Assembly (NCBI GenBank): GCA_035529405.1
Contig: DATKWV010000084.1
Coordinates: 1 to 13,942, forward strand
Length of the DNA stretch: 13,942 nucleotides
Reading direction: 5' to 3'
From: DATKWV01 sp035529405
Lineage (GTDB): Bacteria > Planctomycetota > Phycisphaerae > Sedimentisphaerales > Anaerobacaceae
The translations under genes were made by a program, and so were the position numbers. The notes under the pieces are model-generated. The model was not told the origin of the DNA. It was given only the letters and a program-made list of their open reading frames with translations, and did not search any database. This document shows, piece by piece, positions 1 through 5,697 of the stretch (its first letter is position 1; each line of letters begins with the position of its first letter).

Positions 1-1132
1 GATTATTGCTGCCGCTGGCTCTGGGAAAACCACATATTTGGTTGAGCAAGCAAAAAAGATAAAAGATGCGAATGTTCTAATTACCACTTATACGGAAGCC
101 AACGAAACAGAAATTAGGAAAAAATTCAAGGGCTGTATTCCCAGAAATGTTACTATTCAAACATGGTTTTCTTTTTTATTACAACACGGGGTTAGGCCAT
201 ATCAAAGTAAAATGAATGATAATTTACATGACAAAAAAATAGGCTTTTATCTTTCAAAAAAGAAATCAGGATTCCGTTTTAATAATAAAGGTCGACCTGG
301 TTATTGGGGAGAAAATACTTTTGATAAGTATTATTTTACTGAAAGTTTAAAAATATATTCTGACAAAACATCCAAATTTATTTATGAATGCAATAAGAAA
401 ACAAATAATGAGATAATTACCAGAATAGCTAGGATATATCACCATATTTACATTGATGAAATCCAGGACCTGGCAGGATGGGAATTGGAAATATTGAAAT
501 TGTTATTTAATTCTGAATCTCAAATTTTGCTGGTTGGTGATCCAAGGCAGGTTGTGTATTTAACTCATCATTCTGGGAAACATCCAGGTTACAAAGATGG
601 AAAAATAAAAGAATTTATTGAAAATGAATGTAATACAAAAAAGAAAATAATATGCTTTATAGATGAGACTACTCTTCAAAAGTCTCATAGAAATAATAAG
701 TTGATTTGTGATTTTTCATCCGCGCTTTATCCAAATTATGCTGCAAGCGAACCGTGTGATTGTGAAGAATGCAGAAAAGAAACTCCTGAACATCAAGGAG
801 TGTTTTTAGTAAAGCCTAATGAAATAGAAGAATATTGTAAAAAATATTCGCCAATTATTTTGAAAGAAAAATTAGCAGTTTATCCAGAGTGGAATTATGG
901 AAAGTCTAAAGGTTTAAGCTTTGATAGAGTCCTTATTTATCCAACAGAAAAAATCAGGGAATATTTAATTAAAGGTGATATTACAGACATTCAGACTATA
1001 AAAGCAAAGTTCTATGTTGCTTTAACAAGGGCAAGATACAGTGTAGGAATTATTTATAATTATGATGAAAAAGCTAATTATATTGAAGGATTGGAAAAAC
1101 ATGAAGTAGAGAGTGAGTACGATAAGAATTAG
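1..1132 (+). CDS. Compact UvrD-like superfamily I DNA helicase (5' truncated)
   Basis: ATP-dependent helicase or translocase. The reading frame is open from base 2, so the gene starts before the window; the TTG at 38 lies inside the ATP site and is not the start. Numbering from the first visible codon, the SF1 motifs are: Walker A AGSGKTT (5-11), Walker B/motif II IDEIQDL (151-157), motif III GDPRQ (179-183), motif IV SHRNN (228-232), motif V KGLSFDRVLI (303-312) and motif VI YVALTRAR (338-345). About 376 residues are visible, little over half a classical UvrD/Rep, because the 2B insertion between motifs IV and V is almost absent. A C-x-C-x2-C cluster (252-257) sits there instead. Base use is much more AT-rich than all genes to the right, suggesting transfer. 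Family knowledge: small UvrD-like helicases often pair with OLD/TOPRIM nucleases in defence islands, as in Gabija. A partner would lie upstream and cannot be seen. Helicase call firm, defence role inferred. Confidence 0.87.
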   Translation, partial: IIAAAGSGKTTYLVEQAKKIKDANVLITTYTEANETEIRKKFKGCIPRNVTIQTWFSFLLQHGVRPYQSKMNDNLHDKKIGFYLSKKKSGFRFNNKGRPGYWGENTFDKYYFTESLKIYSDKTSKFIYECNKKTNNEIITRIARIYHHIYIDEIQDLAGWELEILKLLFNSESQILLVGDPRQVVYLTHHSGKHPGYKDGKIKEFIENECNTKKKIICFIDETTLQKSHRNNKLICDFSSALYPNYAASEPCDCEECRKETPEHQGVFLVKPNEIEEYCKKYSPIILKEKLAVYPEWNYGKSKGLSFDRVLIYPTEKIREYLIKGDITDIQTIKAKFYVALTRARYSVGIIYNYDEKANYIEGLEKHEVESEYDKN

Positions 1133-1196
1133 TTAAAAAACACCTTAAGAAATACCTGTCTAACCATCCCTTCTAGGAAATTAAAGCTGCCCGCCT

Positions 1197-1218
1197 GTCC
1201 CTTCGGGACTAATTTTTT
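1197..1218 (+). terminator. Rho-independent terminator after the helicase gene
   Basis: Hairpin GTCCC-TTC-GGGAC at 1197-1209, followed after TAA by six T at 1213-1218. It lies 65 bp past the helicase stop codon and in the right orientation. The stem is only five base pairs, so strength is uncertain. Confidence 0.5.
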
Positions 1219-1220
1219 GA

Positions 1221-1285
1221 AGTATCCAGCATCGAGCATCCAGCATCCAGCACCCAGTATCGAGCATCAAGAATCGAGCATCCAG
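1221..1285. repeat. Tandem array of a 7-bp unit (AGCATCS)
   Basis: Nine head-to-tail heptamers can be read from 1221 to 1283: AGTATCC, AGCATCG, AGCATCC, AGCATCC, AGCACCC, AGTATCG, AGCATCA, AGAATCG, AGCATCC, followed by a partial AG. Units vary at positions 3, 4, 5 and 7, while length stays exactly seven. Heptanucleotide short tandem repeats (STRR) are known from cyanobacterial genomes. This array has the same architecture with a different unit. It ends just before the -35 box of the next promoter. Confidence 0.88.
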
Positions 1286-1296
1286 AAGGATTTCAC

Positions 1297-1325
1297 TTGA
1301 CTTTTGTTTGAAAATATGTTATAAT
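1297..1325 (+). promoter_or_regulatory. Near-consensus sigma-70 promoter
   Basis: TTGACT (1297-1302) is followed by an ideal 17-bp spacer and TATAAT (1320-1325), eleven of twelve consensus positions. Transcription would begin near 1332. No protein gene starts within 550 bp downstream. The transcript would first cover the hairpin-rich block at 1332-1500. Confidence 0.6.
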
Positions 1326-1331
1326 ACCCAC

Positions 1332-1500
1332 ATATTTGGCTGTCCCTTAGGGGCCGCCAGCTTGCCCCTTCGCTTGGGGGGCGCCGGATATAGCGGAGAA
1401 CCGCACGTCTTCGTATCAGCAGATACACGCCAAAAATCATCATTCGTCAAAGGTGTATAGTAATAAATAGTCTTGGAGCAAACCAGAAACCCCTTAGGGG
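1332..1500 (+). ncRNA. Candidate structured RNA, class unknown
   Basis: Several inverted repeats nest in one stretch directly after the promoter. An outer stem pairs 1332-1340 with 1429-1437 (core TTTGGC/GCCAAA, one mismatch). It encloses CCC-TTA-GGG (1344-1352), a CCCC/GGGG hairpin around TTCGCTT (about 1366-1379), GCGG-AGAA-CCGC (1393-1404) and GTATC-AGCA-GATAC (1413-1426). The 10-mer CCCTTAGGGG occurs at 1344-1353 and again at 1491-1500. I see no hallmark of tmRNA, RNase P RNA, SRP RNA, 6S RNA or a familiar riboswitch. It could be a free-standing small RNA, the 5' part of a long leader, or a repeat element. The 3' end is a guess and no clear terminator follows. Confidence 0.3.
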
Positions 1501-1502
1501 AA

Positions 1503-1530
1503 TAACCATTTAACCATTAACCATTTAACA
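1503..1530. repeat. Short tandem repeat TAACCAT(T)
   Basis: TAACCATT (1503-1510), TAACCAT (1511-1517) and TAACCATT (1518-1525) lie head to tail and are followed by a decayed TAACA. Unit length is 7 or 8 bp. It is the third short tandem array in this spacer. Confidence 0.7.
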
Positions 1531-1602
1531 AATGACTTTTGAATTTTACGCTATGGTTTTACCTTTCTCGTTTTGCGCTTTTAGCTCCCCCGCAATACGA
1601 CC

Positions 1603-1644
1603 GACCAGCAACCAGCGACGAGAGACCAGCGACCAGCGACGACT
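1603..1644. repeat. Second 7-bp tandem array (GACCAGC)
   Basis: Six heptamers in phase: GACCAGC (1603), AACCAGC (1610), GACGAGA (1617), GACCAGC (1624), GACCAGC (1631), GACGACT (1638). Rotating the first array to ATCCAGC/ATCGAGC shows that both share C(C/G)AGC and differ mainly in the first two bases. The two arrays therefore look like variants of one heptamer family. Confidence 0.82.
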
Positions 1645-1652
1645 AATTATGC

Positions 1653-1758
1653 AAAACAAACCCAATTTACTGCATACTCAAATGAACGTAAACAAAGTAT
1701 TAACAAAGGATTACGAAAATGTACACCTTGCGTACGCCCCGAAAACAAACCCAATTTA
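1653..1758. repeat. 17-bp direct repeat in a possible dispersed element
   Basis: The 17-mer AAAACAAACCCAATTTA occurs exactly at 1653-1669 and at 1742-1758, an offset of 89 bp. The offset is not a multiple of three, so the copies fall in different frames (NKPNL and KTNPI). That argues against conserved coding. From memory, similar NKPN/TKDY/KTNP strings are often predicted as small hypothetical proteins in planctomycete-like genomes, which fits a dispersed non-coding repeat. I could not verify this. Confidence 0.55.
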
Positions 1759-1809
1759 TCACCCCCCTGCCTCTGGCCAACCTGCATCAAAGCGTATTTC
1801 CGATTATCC

Positions 1810-1837
1810 TTGTGTTTTTCAATTGGCTGCGTATAAT
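1810..1837 (+). promoter_or_regulatory. Likely pfp promoter
   Basis: TTGTGT (1810-1815), a 16-bp spacer, then a perfect TATAAT (1832-1837), 51 bp before the pfp start codon. The -35 box is weak. The leader, starting near 1844, has a small CGCC-TAAC-GGCG hairpin (1852-1863). Confidence 0.5.
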
Positions 1838-1888
1838 CTCGTTCTCCGTATCGCCTAACGGCGGAAATTTCGATGGAGAGTATTTGAA

Positions 1889-3106
1889 ATGGCGGATATG
1901 CTAAAGGCAAACGCGGTCATCGGCCAGTCAGGCGGGCCGACAGGCGTGATAAACTGCTCCCTGGTCGGTATCATCGAACAGGCCTGCAAATATACTCAAA
2001 TACAGAACCTTTACGGTGCTGTGCACGCTGTTGTGGGTATGGCTAAAGAACAGTTTATCGACCTGAAAAAGTTATCCGCTGACCGACTGGAAAGAATCAA
2101 CAATTCACCGGCCTCGGCGCTGGGCTCCAGCAGAGACAAGCCCGATGTCAACTACTGTCAGAAAATCCTCGATGTTTTCAAAAAGCGCGACATCAGATAC
2201 TTTTTCTATATCGGCGGCAATGACTCGGCAAATACCGCTCATATTATCAATCAAATGGCTGCTGAAACCGGTTATGAACTGCGGGCATTCCACGTACCAA
2301 AGACGGTGGACAACGACCTTCTGGTCACCGACCATTGCCCGGGTTTTGGGACCGCTGCGAAGTTTGAGGCCTGTGCTTTAATGGGCGATGACCTGGATAA
2401 CCGGGCCTTGCCGGGTGTAAAAATCGATGTGATTATGGGCAGGCACGCCGGGTTCCTCACCGCTGCTGCCGTGCTGGGAAAACAAAGAGAAGATGACGGC
2501 CCGCACCTGGTGTACGTTCCTGAAAGAGGCGTGTCCGTAAACAAATTCCTTGCTGATGTTGATGCTGTTTGTAAAAGACTGGGCCGATGTGTCGTTGCGG
2601 TAAGCGAAGGCATTTGTGACACCGATGGTGTTACGTGGGCTCAGAAGCTCGCCCAGCTGAAGGAAACTGACTCGCACGGCAATGTACAATTATCCGGAAC
2701 GGGAGCCCTGGCAGACTTTTTAGCTGCCCAGGTAAAAGACAAGCTGGGTATCAAAAGAGTACGGGCAGATACGTTCGGCTATCTGCAGCGAAGCTTTGCC
2801 GGCCTGCAGTCTGCCGTCGATGCCGATGAAGCCCGTCAGTGCGGACGCCAGGCGGTTATCTACGCTATGGAGCATACCAGCGGCTCAGTGGCGATTAGAC
2901 GGCTCGGCAGTGGCAGAGACTATAAGATTGAATTGTTCCGAACCGAGCTTAGCAGCGTGGCCGAAAAAACCAAGTCAATGCCGGATGAGTATATCAACGC
3001 CGAAGGCAACGGTGTAACCGAGGCGTTTGTTCAGTACGCTTTGCCGTTAACGGGCGGCCTGCCCAAAACCGACCATTTGTGTGATGCCCAGCGGGTCAGT
3101 TTCTAA
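1889..3106 (+). CDS. pfp: Pyrophosphate-dependent 6-phosphofructokinase
   Basis: Cytosolic enzyme that phosphorylates fructose 6-phosphate to fructose 1,6-bisphosphate with PPi as donor. The reaction is reversible, so it serves both glycolysis and gluconeogenesis. The 405-aa length fits the family. Visible motifs: GQSGGPTGVIN (12-22) in the phosphoryl-donor loop, GGNDS (109-113), PKTVDND (137-143) and MGRHAGFLT (183-191). Asp in GGNDS and Lys in PKTVDND replace the two glycines of ATP-dependent enzymes (GGDGS, PGTIDND). By family knowledge this marks PPi rather than ATP as donor. The ATG at 1889 is supported by GGAGAG (1875-1880) with 8-nt spacing and an upstream TATAAT. The gene is convergent with ftsY and their ends overlap by four bases, leaving no intergenic terminator. 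Confidence 0.94.
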   Translation: MADMLKANAVIGQSGGPTGVINCSLVGIIEQACKYTQIQNLYGAVHAVVGMAKEQFIDLKKLSADRLERINNSPASALGSSRDKPDVNYCQKILDVFKKRDIRYFFYIGGNDSANTAHIINQMAAETGYELRAFHVPKTVDNDLLVTDHCPGFGTAAKFEACALMGDDLDNRALPGVKIDVIMGRHAGFLTAAAVLGKQREDDGPHLVYVPERGVSVNKFLADVDAVCKRLGRCVVAVSEGICDTDGVTWAQKLAQLKETDSHGNVQLSGTGALADFLAAQVKDKLGIKRVRADTFGYLQRSFAGLQSAVDADEARQCGRQAVIYAMEHTSGSVAIRRLGSGRDYKIELFRTELSSVAEKTKSMPDEYINAEGNGVTEAFVQYALPLTGGLPKTDHLCDAQRVSF

Positions 3107-4026
3107 TTGAACAATGCTTCTACGAATGTATCTGGGGCAAACTCTGCGATGTCCTCGGGCTTTTCGCCAAGCCCTACGAATTTCACGGGTATATCAAGCT
3201 GGTCTTTAATTGCTATGACGATCCCACCGCGGGCCGTGCCGTCAAGCTTGGCTAAGAATATGCCCGTAACATTTATTGCCTCGGTAAATAATTTTGCCTG
3301 GGCGATGGCGTTCTGTCCGGTGGTGGCGTCCAGTACCAGCAGCACTTCGTTCGGCGCATTGGGGATTTTTCGCGCCACCACGTCTCGAATTTTGGTCAAT
3401 TGTTTCATCAGGTCCTTTTGGGTATGCAGTCGTCCAGCGGTGTCGAGAATAAGTATATCGGCCCCTCTTGCCACTGCGGCGCTGCAGGCGTCAAAGGCCA
3501 CCGCGGCAGGGTCCGAGCCGCTGGCGTGCTTTACGATTTCGGCGCCGATGCGCTGCGCCCATATACTCAACTGCTCAACAGCAGCGGCACGGAATGTGTC
3601 GCAGGCCGCGACGATGACTTTCTTGTTGTTCTGCGTGAACATATACGCCAGCTTGGCGATACTTGTGGTTTTACCGCAACCATTAACGCCCGCGACCAGC
3701 ACCACGGTCGGGCCGGTCTGTGCGGTGCGCAGTTGCCTGTCACGGTCGGGCCAGTAGCTTTTAATGTGTTCCTTGAGGAAAGGAACAATCTGGTCACAGG
3801 TCTTGATTTGACCGCTGCGATAAGCCTGCCGCAGCCCGGTTATGAGCTTTTCGGTAGTCAGTATGCCGACATCGTCGGTTATGAGGGTCTGTTCAAGCTG
3901 GTCCAGCAGTTGTTCATCGATAGCCTTGCCCAGGGTCAATACCGCCGACAGGGATGAACTGATTTGATTGCGAGTTTTGGCAAGGCCCCGCCTGAAAAAA
4001 TCACCTGTTTTAGTAAAAATTCCCAT
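3103..4026 (-). CDS. ftsY: Signal recognition particle receptor FtsY
   Basis: SRP receptor GTPase at the cytoplasmic membrane. It docks Ffh-bound ribosome-nascent chains and hands them to SecYEG. From ATG at 4026 the protein is 307 aa: a helical N domain (about 1-95), then the G domain with P-loop GVNGCGKT (113-120), DTFRAAA (143-149), DTAGR (195-199) and AKLDGTARGG (259-268, TKxD position), and closing motif GLGEKPEDIAEF (285-296). The long acidic A domain of E. coli FtsY is absent, as in many bacteria. The frame stays open 71 codons further upstream. That extension is basic, Cys-rich and unlike FtsY, so I start at MGIFTKTG. No strong Shine-Dalgarno precedes this ATG. A weak promoter candidate, TTGAAA with a 17-bp spacer, sits upstream on the same strand (its -35 at 4084-4089). 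Divergent from dnaA. Confidence 0.95.
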   Translation of the reverse strand: MGIFTKTGDFFRRGLAKTRNQISSSLSAVLTLGKAIDEQLLDQLEQTLITDDVGILTTEKLITGLRQAYRSGQIKTCDQIVPFLKEHIKSYWPDRDRQLRTAQTGPTVVLVAGVNGCGKTTSIAKLAYMFTQNNKKVIVAACDTFRAAAVEQLSIWAQRIGAEIVKHASGSDPAAVAFDACSAAVARGADILILDTAGRLHTQKDLMKQLTKIRDVVARKIPNAPNEVLLVLDATTGQNAIAQAKLFTEAINVTGIFLAKLDGTARGGIVIAIKDQLDIPVKFVGLGEKPEDIAEFAPDTFVEALFN

Positions 4027-4190
4027 AATTGGCCGCTCAGAGTTAAAAATTGCCTTTGTAAGTGTCGCAGATATCCAGCCAAATTTCAAGAGCCGACTGC
4101 GTTTATCGGGTTTTTGCAGGGGCGGGGCGTAATTTTCTTTGACAAAAGCCGAAGATGAGGTTAGATTTATGTGGCTGGTTGGGGCACAAA

Positions 4191-4221
4191 AACAGTTCGT
4201 TCGAACACAGTTCGACCTGTT
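4191..4221. promoter_or_regulatory. Palindromic operator-like site between ftsY and dnaA
   Basis: TCGAAC-ACA-GTTCGA (4201-4215) is a perfect inverted repeat with 6-bp arms. It is flanked by a second inverted pair, AACAG (4191-4195) and CTGTT (4217-4221), and overlaps a direct repeat CAGTTCG (4193-4199 and 4208-4214). It lies about 100 bp before dnaA, next to a possible -10 box. It resembles the CGAAC-N4-GTTCG LexA site of Gram-positives, but the spacer is three bases rather than four. The binding protein is unknown. Confidence 0.45.
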
Positions 4222-4249
4222 TCTAACGGTGCCTTTCAACGGTTATATT
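4221..4249 (+). promoter_or_regulatory. Weak dnaA promoter candidate
   Basis: TATATT (4244-4249) matches five of six -10 positions and is preceded 17 bp upstream by TTCTAA, a poor -35 box. A start near 4256 would give a leader of about 60 nt. A weak -35 beside the palindrome would suit a regulated promoter, but the support is thin. Confidence 0.3.
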
Positions 4250-4305
4250 TGCCCGGCGATTAGTATTGTCCGCGTAACTGCGTCGAATTTTTGTCAGCTG
4301 GTTAT

Positions 4306-4335
4306 AAGGGGGTCATGGTAAAGGAGTTCGTTTTG
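4306..4335 (+). promoter_or_regulatory. Two ribosome-binding sites competing for the dnaA start
   Basis: AAGGGGG (4306-4312) lies only two bases before ATG 4315, which is tight. AAGGAG (4321-4326) lies six bases before an in-frame TTG at 4333, an ideal distance. Either start gives a full DnaA; they differ by six residues. Confidence 0.45.
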
Positions 4336-5655
4336 GCGGCCAGGGAAACCGAGGGTGTTTTTGCTGATATACTCGAACGTGCAAAGGCGCTGGACCCGGT
4401 CAACAGCCGCAAATGGTTCGAGAAGCTGACGGTTTTACACTTCAGCGGGGGGCTGCTTGAAATCGGCTGTCCTGATGAAGCTACGGTTCAGTATCTGCGC
4501 CAAAAGTGCAAGAGCAGTTTCACTCGTGCAGCCCAGCAGGTAACCGGCCATCTTGTCGGTGTCGAGTTCGAGACCGATGGCGGCAAAAGCGGGAGGTCAC
4601 GAACATCACCCCCGACAGACCAGCCGGAACTGAGATTGCATCCCGACTACACCTTCGAGAATTTTGTCGTAGGCCCCAGCAACCGGCTGGTTCACGCAAG
4701 CTGCGTTGCCGTAAGCCAGTCACCGGGCAGCACGTATAACCCGCTTTTTATTTATGGCAATTCCGGCCTGGGCAAAACGCACCTTCTGCACGCCGTCTGC
4801 AGCGAGGCAAAAAACCATTTCCCCAACGCGGTTATTCAGTTTTTAAGCTGCGAGGATTTCGTCAACAGGTTCATCAGGTCCATAGAGGAGGGAAACCTTG
4901 CCTGGTTTCACAACCAGTTTCGTACTGTGGACATGCTGGTAATCGATGATATTCAATTCCTGCACAAGCGCGAGCAAAGCCAGGAGGAATTCTTTCATAC
5001 TTTTAACGCCCTTTACGATAACGGCAAACAAATTATTTTAAGCGCCGACAGCGCCCCGGGCGAGATACCGTCGCTGGAGGAGCGGCTAATCAGCAGATTC
5101 AACTGGGGTCTTGTGGCGAGAATCGACCCGCCAAGCTATGAGACACGCGTGGCGATTGTTCAGAAAAAGGCTCACCTTCGTGACCTGGATATCTCCGAGG
5201 AAGTGGCCGAATACATAGCACGAAAGGTTCACGCCAATATAAGGGAGCTGGAGGGGGCGTTGACCGCCATTTACGCCTTTTCGGTCAGCAGCGGCAGGCA
5301 GATAACCCTTGCCCTGGCGCAGAACGCGATAAAAGGCCGGAACGAATCATCAGCCAGACATATAAGTATGACCGATATTATCGAGGTCGTTACGGACCAC
5401 TTCGGGGTCAGGCTGGGCTATTTGCAGAGTAAGAAACGCAGCCAAAGCATAACACTGCCGCGTCAGATATGTATGTACCTGGCAAGGAACATGACCAGGC
5501 ACAGTCTCGAGGAAATAGGGGGCCATTTGGGTGGACGCGACCATACCACGGTTATGCACGCCTGTGCTAAAATCGACCGCGAAAGACGCAGCGACCCGCA
5601 GATGAACGCAACACTGCAGCAGCTCAGTGCAAAAATAACCGAATCGCTGCAATAA
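4315..5655 (+). CDS. dnaA: Chromosomal replication initiator DnaA
   Basis: AAA+ ATPase that binds DnaA boxes and melts the origin. From ATG 4315 it has 446 aa, a normal length. Domain I is about residues 1-85. A short Ser/Pro/Gly-rich linker (about 88-105) is domain II. The AAA+ module has Walker A GNSGLGKTH (148-156), Walker B LVIDDIQFL (208-216) and an arginine-finger segment ERLISRFNWGL (256-266). Domain IV has the DnaA signature GGRDHTTVMHA (406-416), the helix-turn-helix that reads the box. The start may instead be TTG 4333, which has the better-spaced ribosome-binding site. Neighbours are ftsY (divergent) and a uracil-DNA glycosylase (convergent, 42-bp gap). dnaN, recF and gyrB are not adjacent. 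I see no cluster of TTATNCACA boxes in the upstream spacer, so an origin here is not supported. Confidence 0.97.
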   Translation: MVKEFVLAARETEGVFADILERAKALDPVNSRKWFEKLTVLHFSGGLLEIGCPDEATVQYLRQKCKSSFTRAAQQVTGHLVGVEFETDGGKSGRSRTSPPTDQPELRLHPDYTFENFVVGPSNRLVHASCVAVSQSPGSTYNPLFIYGNSGLGKTHLLHAVCSEAKNHFPNAVIQFLSCEDFVNRFIRSIEEGNLAWFHNQFRTVDMLVIDDIQFLHKREQSQEEFFHTFNALYDNGKQIILSADSAPGEIPSLEERLISRFNWGLVARIDPPSYETRVAIVQKKAHLRDLDISEEVAEYIARKVHANIRELEGALTAIYAFSVSSGRQITLALAQNAIKGRNESSARHISMTDIIEVVTDHFGVRLGYLQSKKRSQSITLPRQICMYLARNMTRHSLEEIGGHLGGRDHTTVMHACAKIDRERRSDPQMNATLQQLSAKITESLQ

Positions 5656-5697
5656 ATGTATCTGCCGGACAATTCTCGCATACCTGCCGAACGTACG

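Larger units (their letters stand above)
1133..1888. other. Gene-free 756-bp mosaic spacer
   Basis: No convincing coding region lies here. The reading frames present have no start signal, no recognisable domain, and run through simple repeats. The spacer holds, in order: a terminator hairpin, a 7-bp tandem array, a near-consensus promoter, a hairpin-rich block bounded by a 10-bp direct repeat, a TAACCAT array, a second 7-bp array, a 17-bp direct repeat, and the pfp promoter. Composition shifts across it from the AT-rich helicase to the GC-balanced core chromosome. Confidence 0.75.

Noticed and set aside
1332..1500. tmRNA, RNase P RNA, SRP RNA, 6S RNA or a known riboswitch
   Set aside because: No tRNA-like ends or tag frame, no conserved RNase P core, no SRP GGAA/AGCA hairpin pair, no single long bubbled rod, and no familiar riboswitch core.
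1221..1644. CRISPR array
   Set aside because: The repeats are contiguous 7-bp units without spacers, and no cas gene is present.
1532..1858. A 108-aa plus-strand reading frame, overlapped by an 87-aa minus-strand frame (1647-1910), as genes
   Set aside because: Both run through heptamer and 17-bp repeats, lack ribosome-binding sites and domains, and the minus frame overlaps the pfp start. Treated as non-coding repeat.
3107..3957. 216-aa and 185-aa plus-strand frames opposite ftsY
   Set aside because: The minus strand encodes a complete FtsY with all GTPase motifs. These frames are shadows of it.
4201..4215. LexA box (Gram-positive type)
   Set aside because: Arms match but the spacer is three bases, not four, and no SOS gene context is visible. 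Kept only as an unassigned palindrome.
4027..4239. 71-residue N-terminal extension of FtsY
   Set aside because: Basic, Cys-containing and unlike the acidic A domain. The internal ATG gives a normal FtsY beginning MGIFTKTG.
4027..4314. Replication origin next to dnaA
   Set aside because: No cluster of recognisable DnaA boxes and no AT-rich unwinding element stands out in this spacer.
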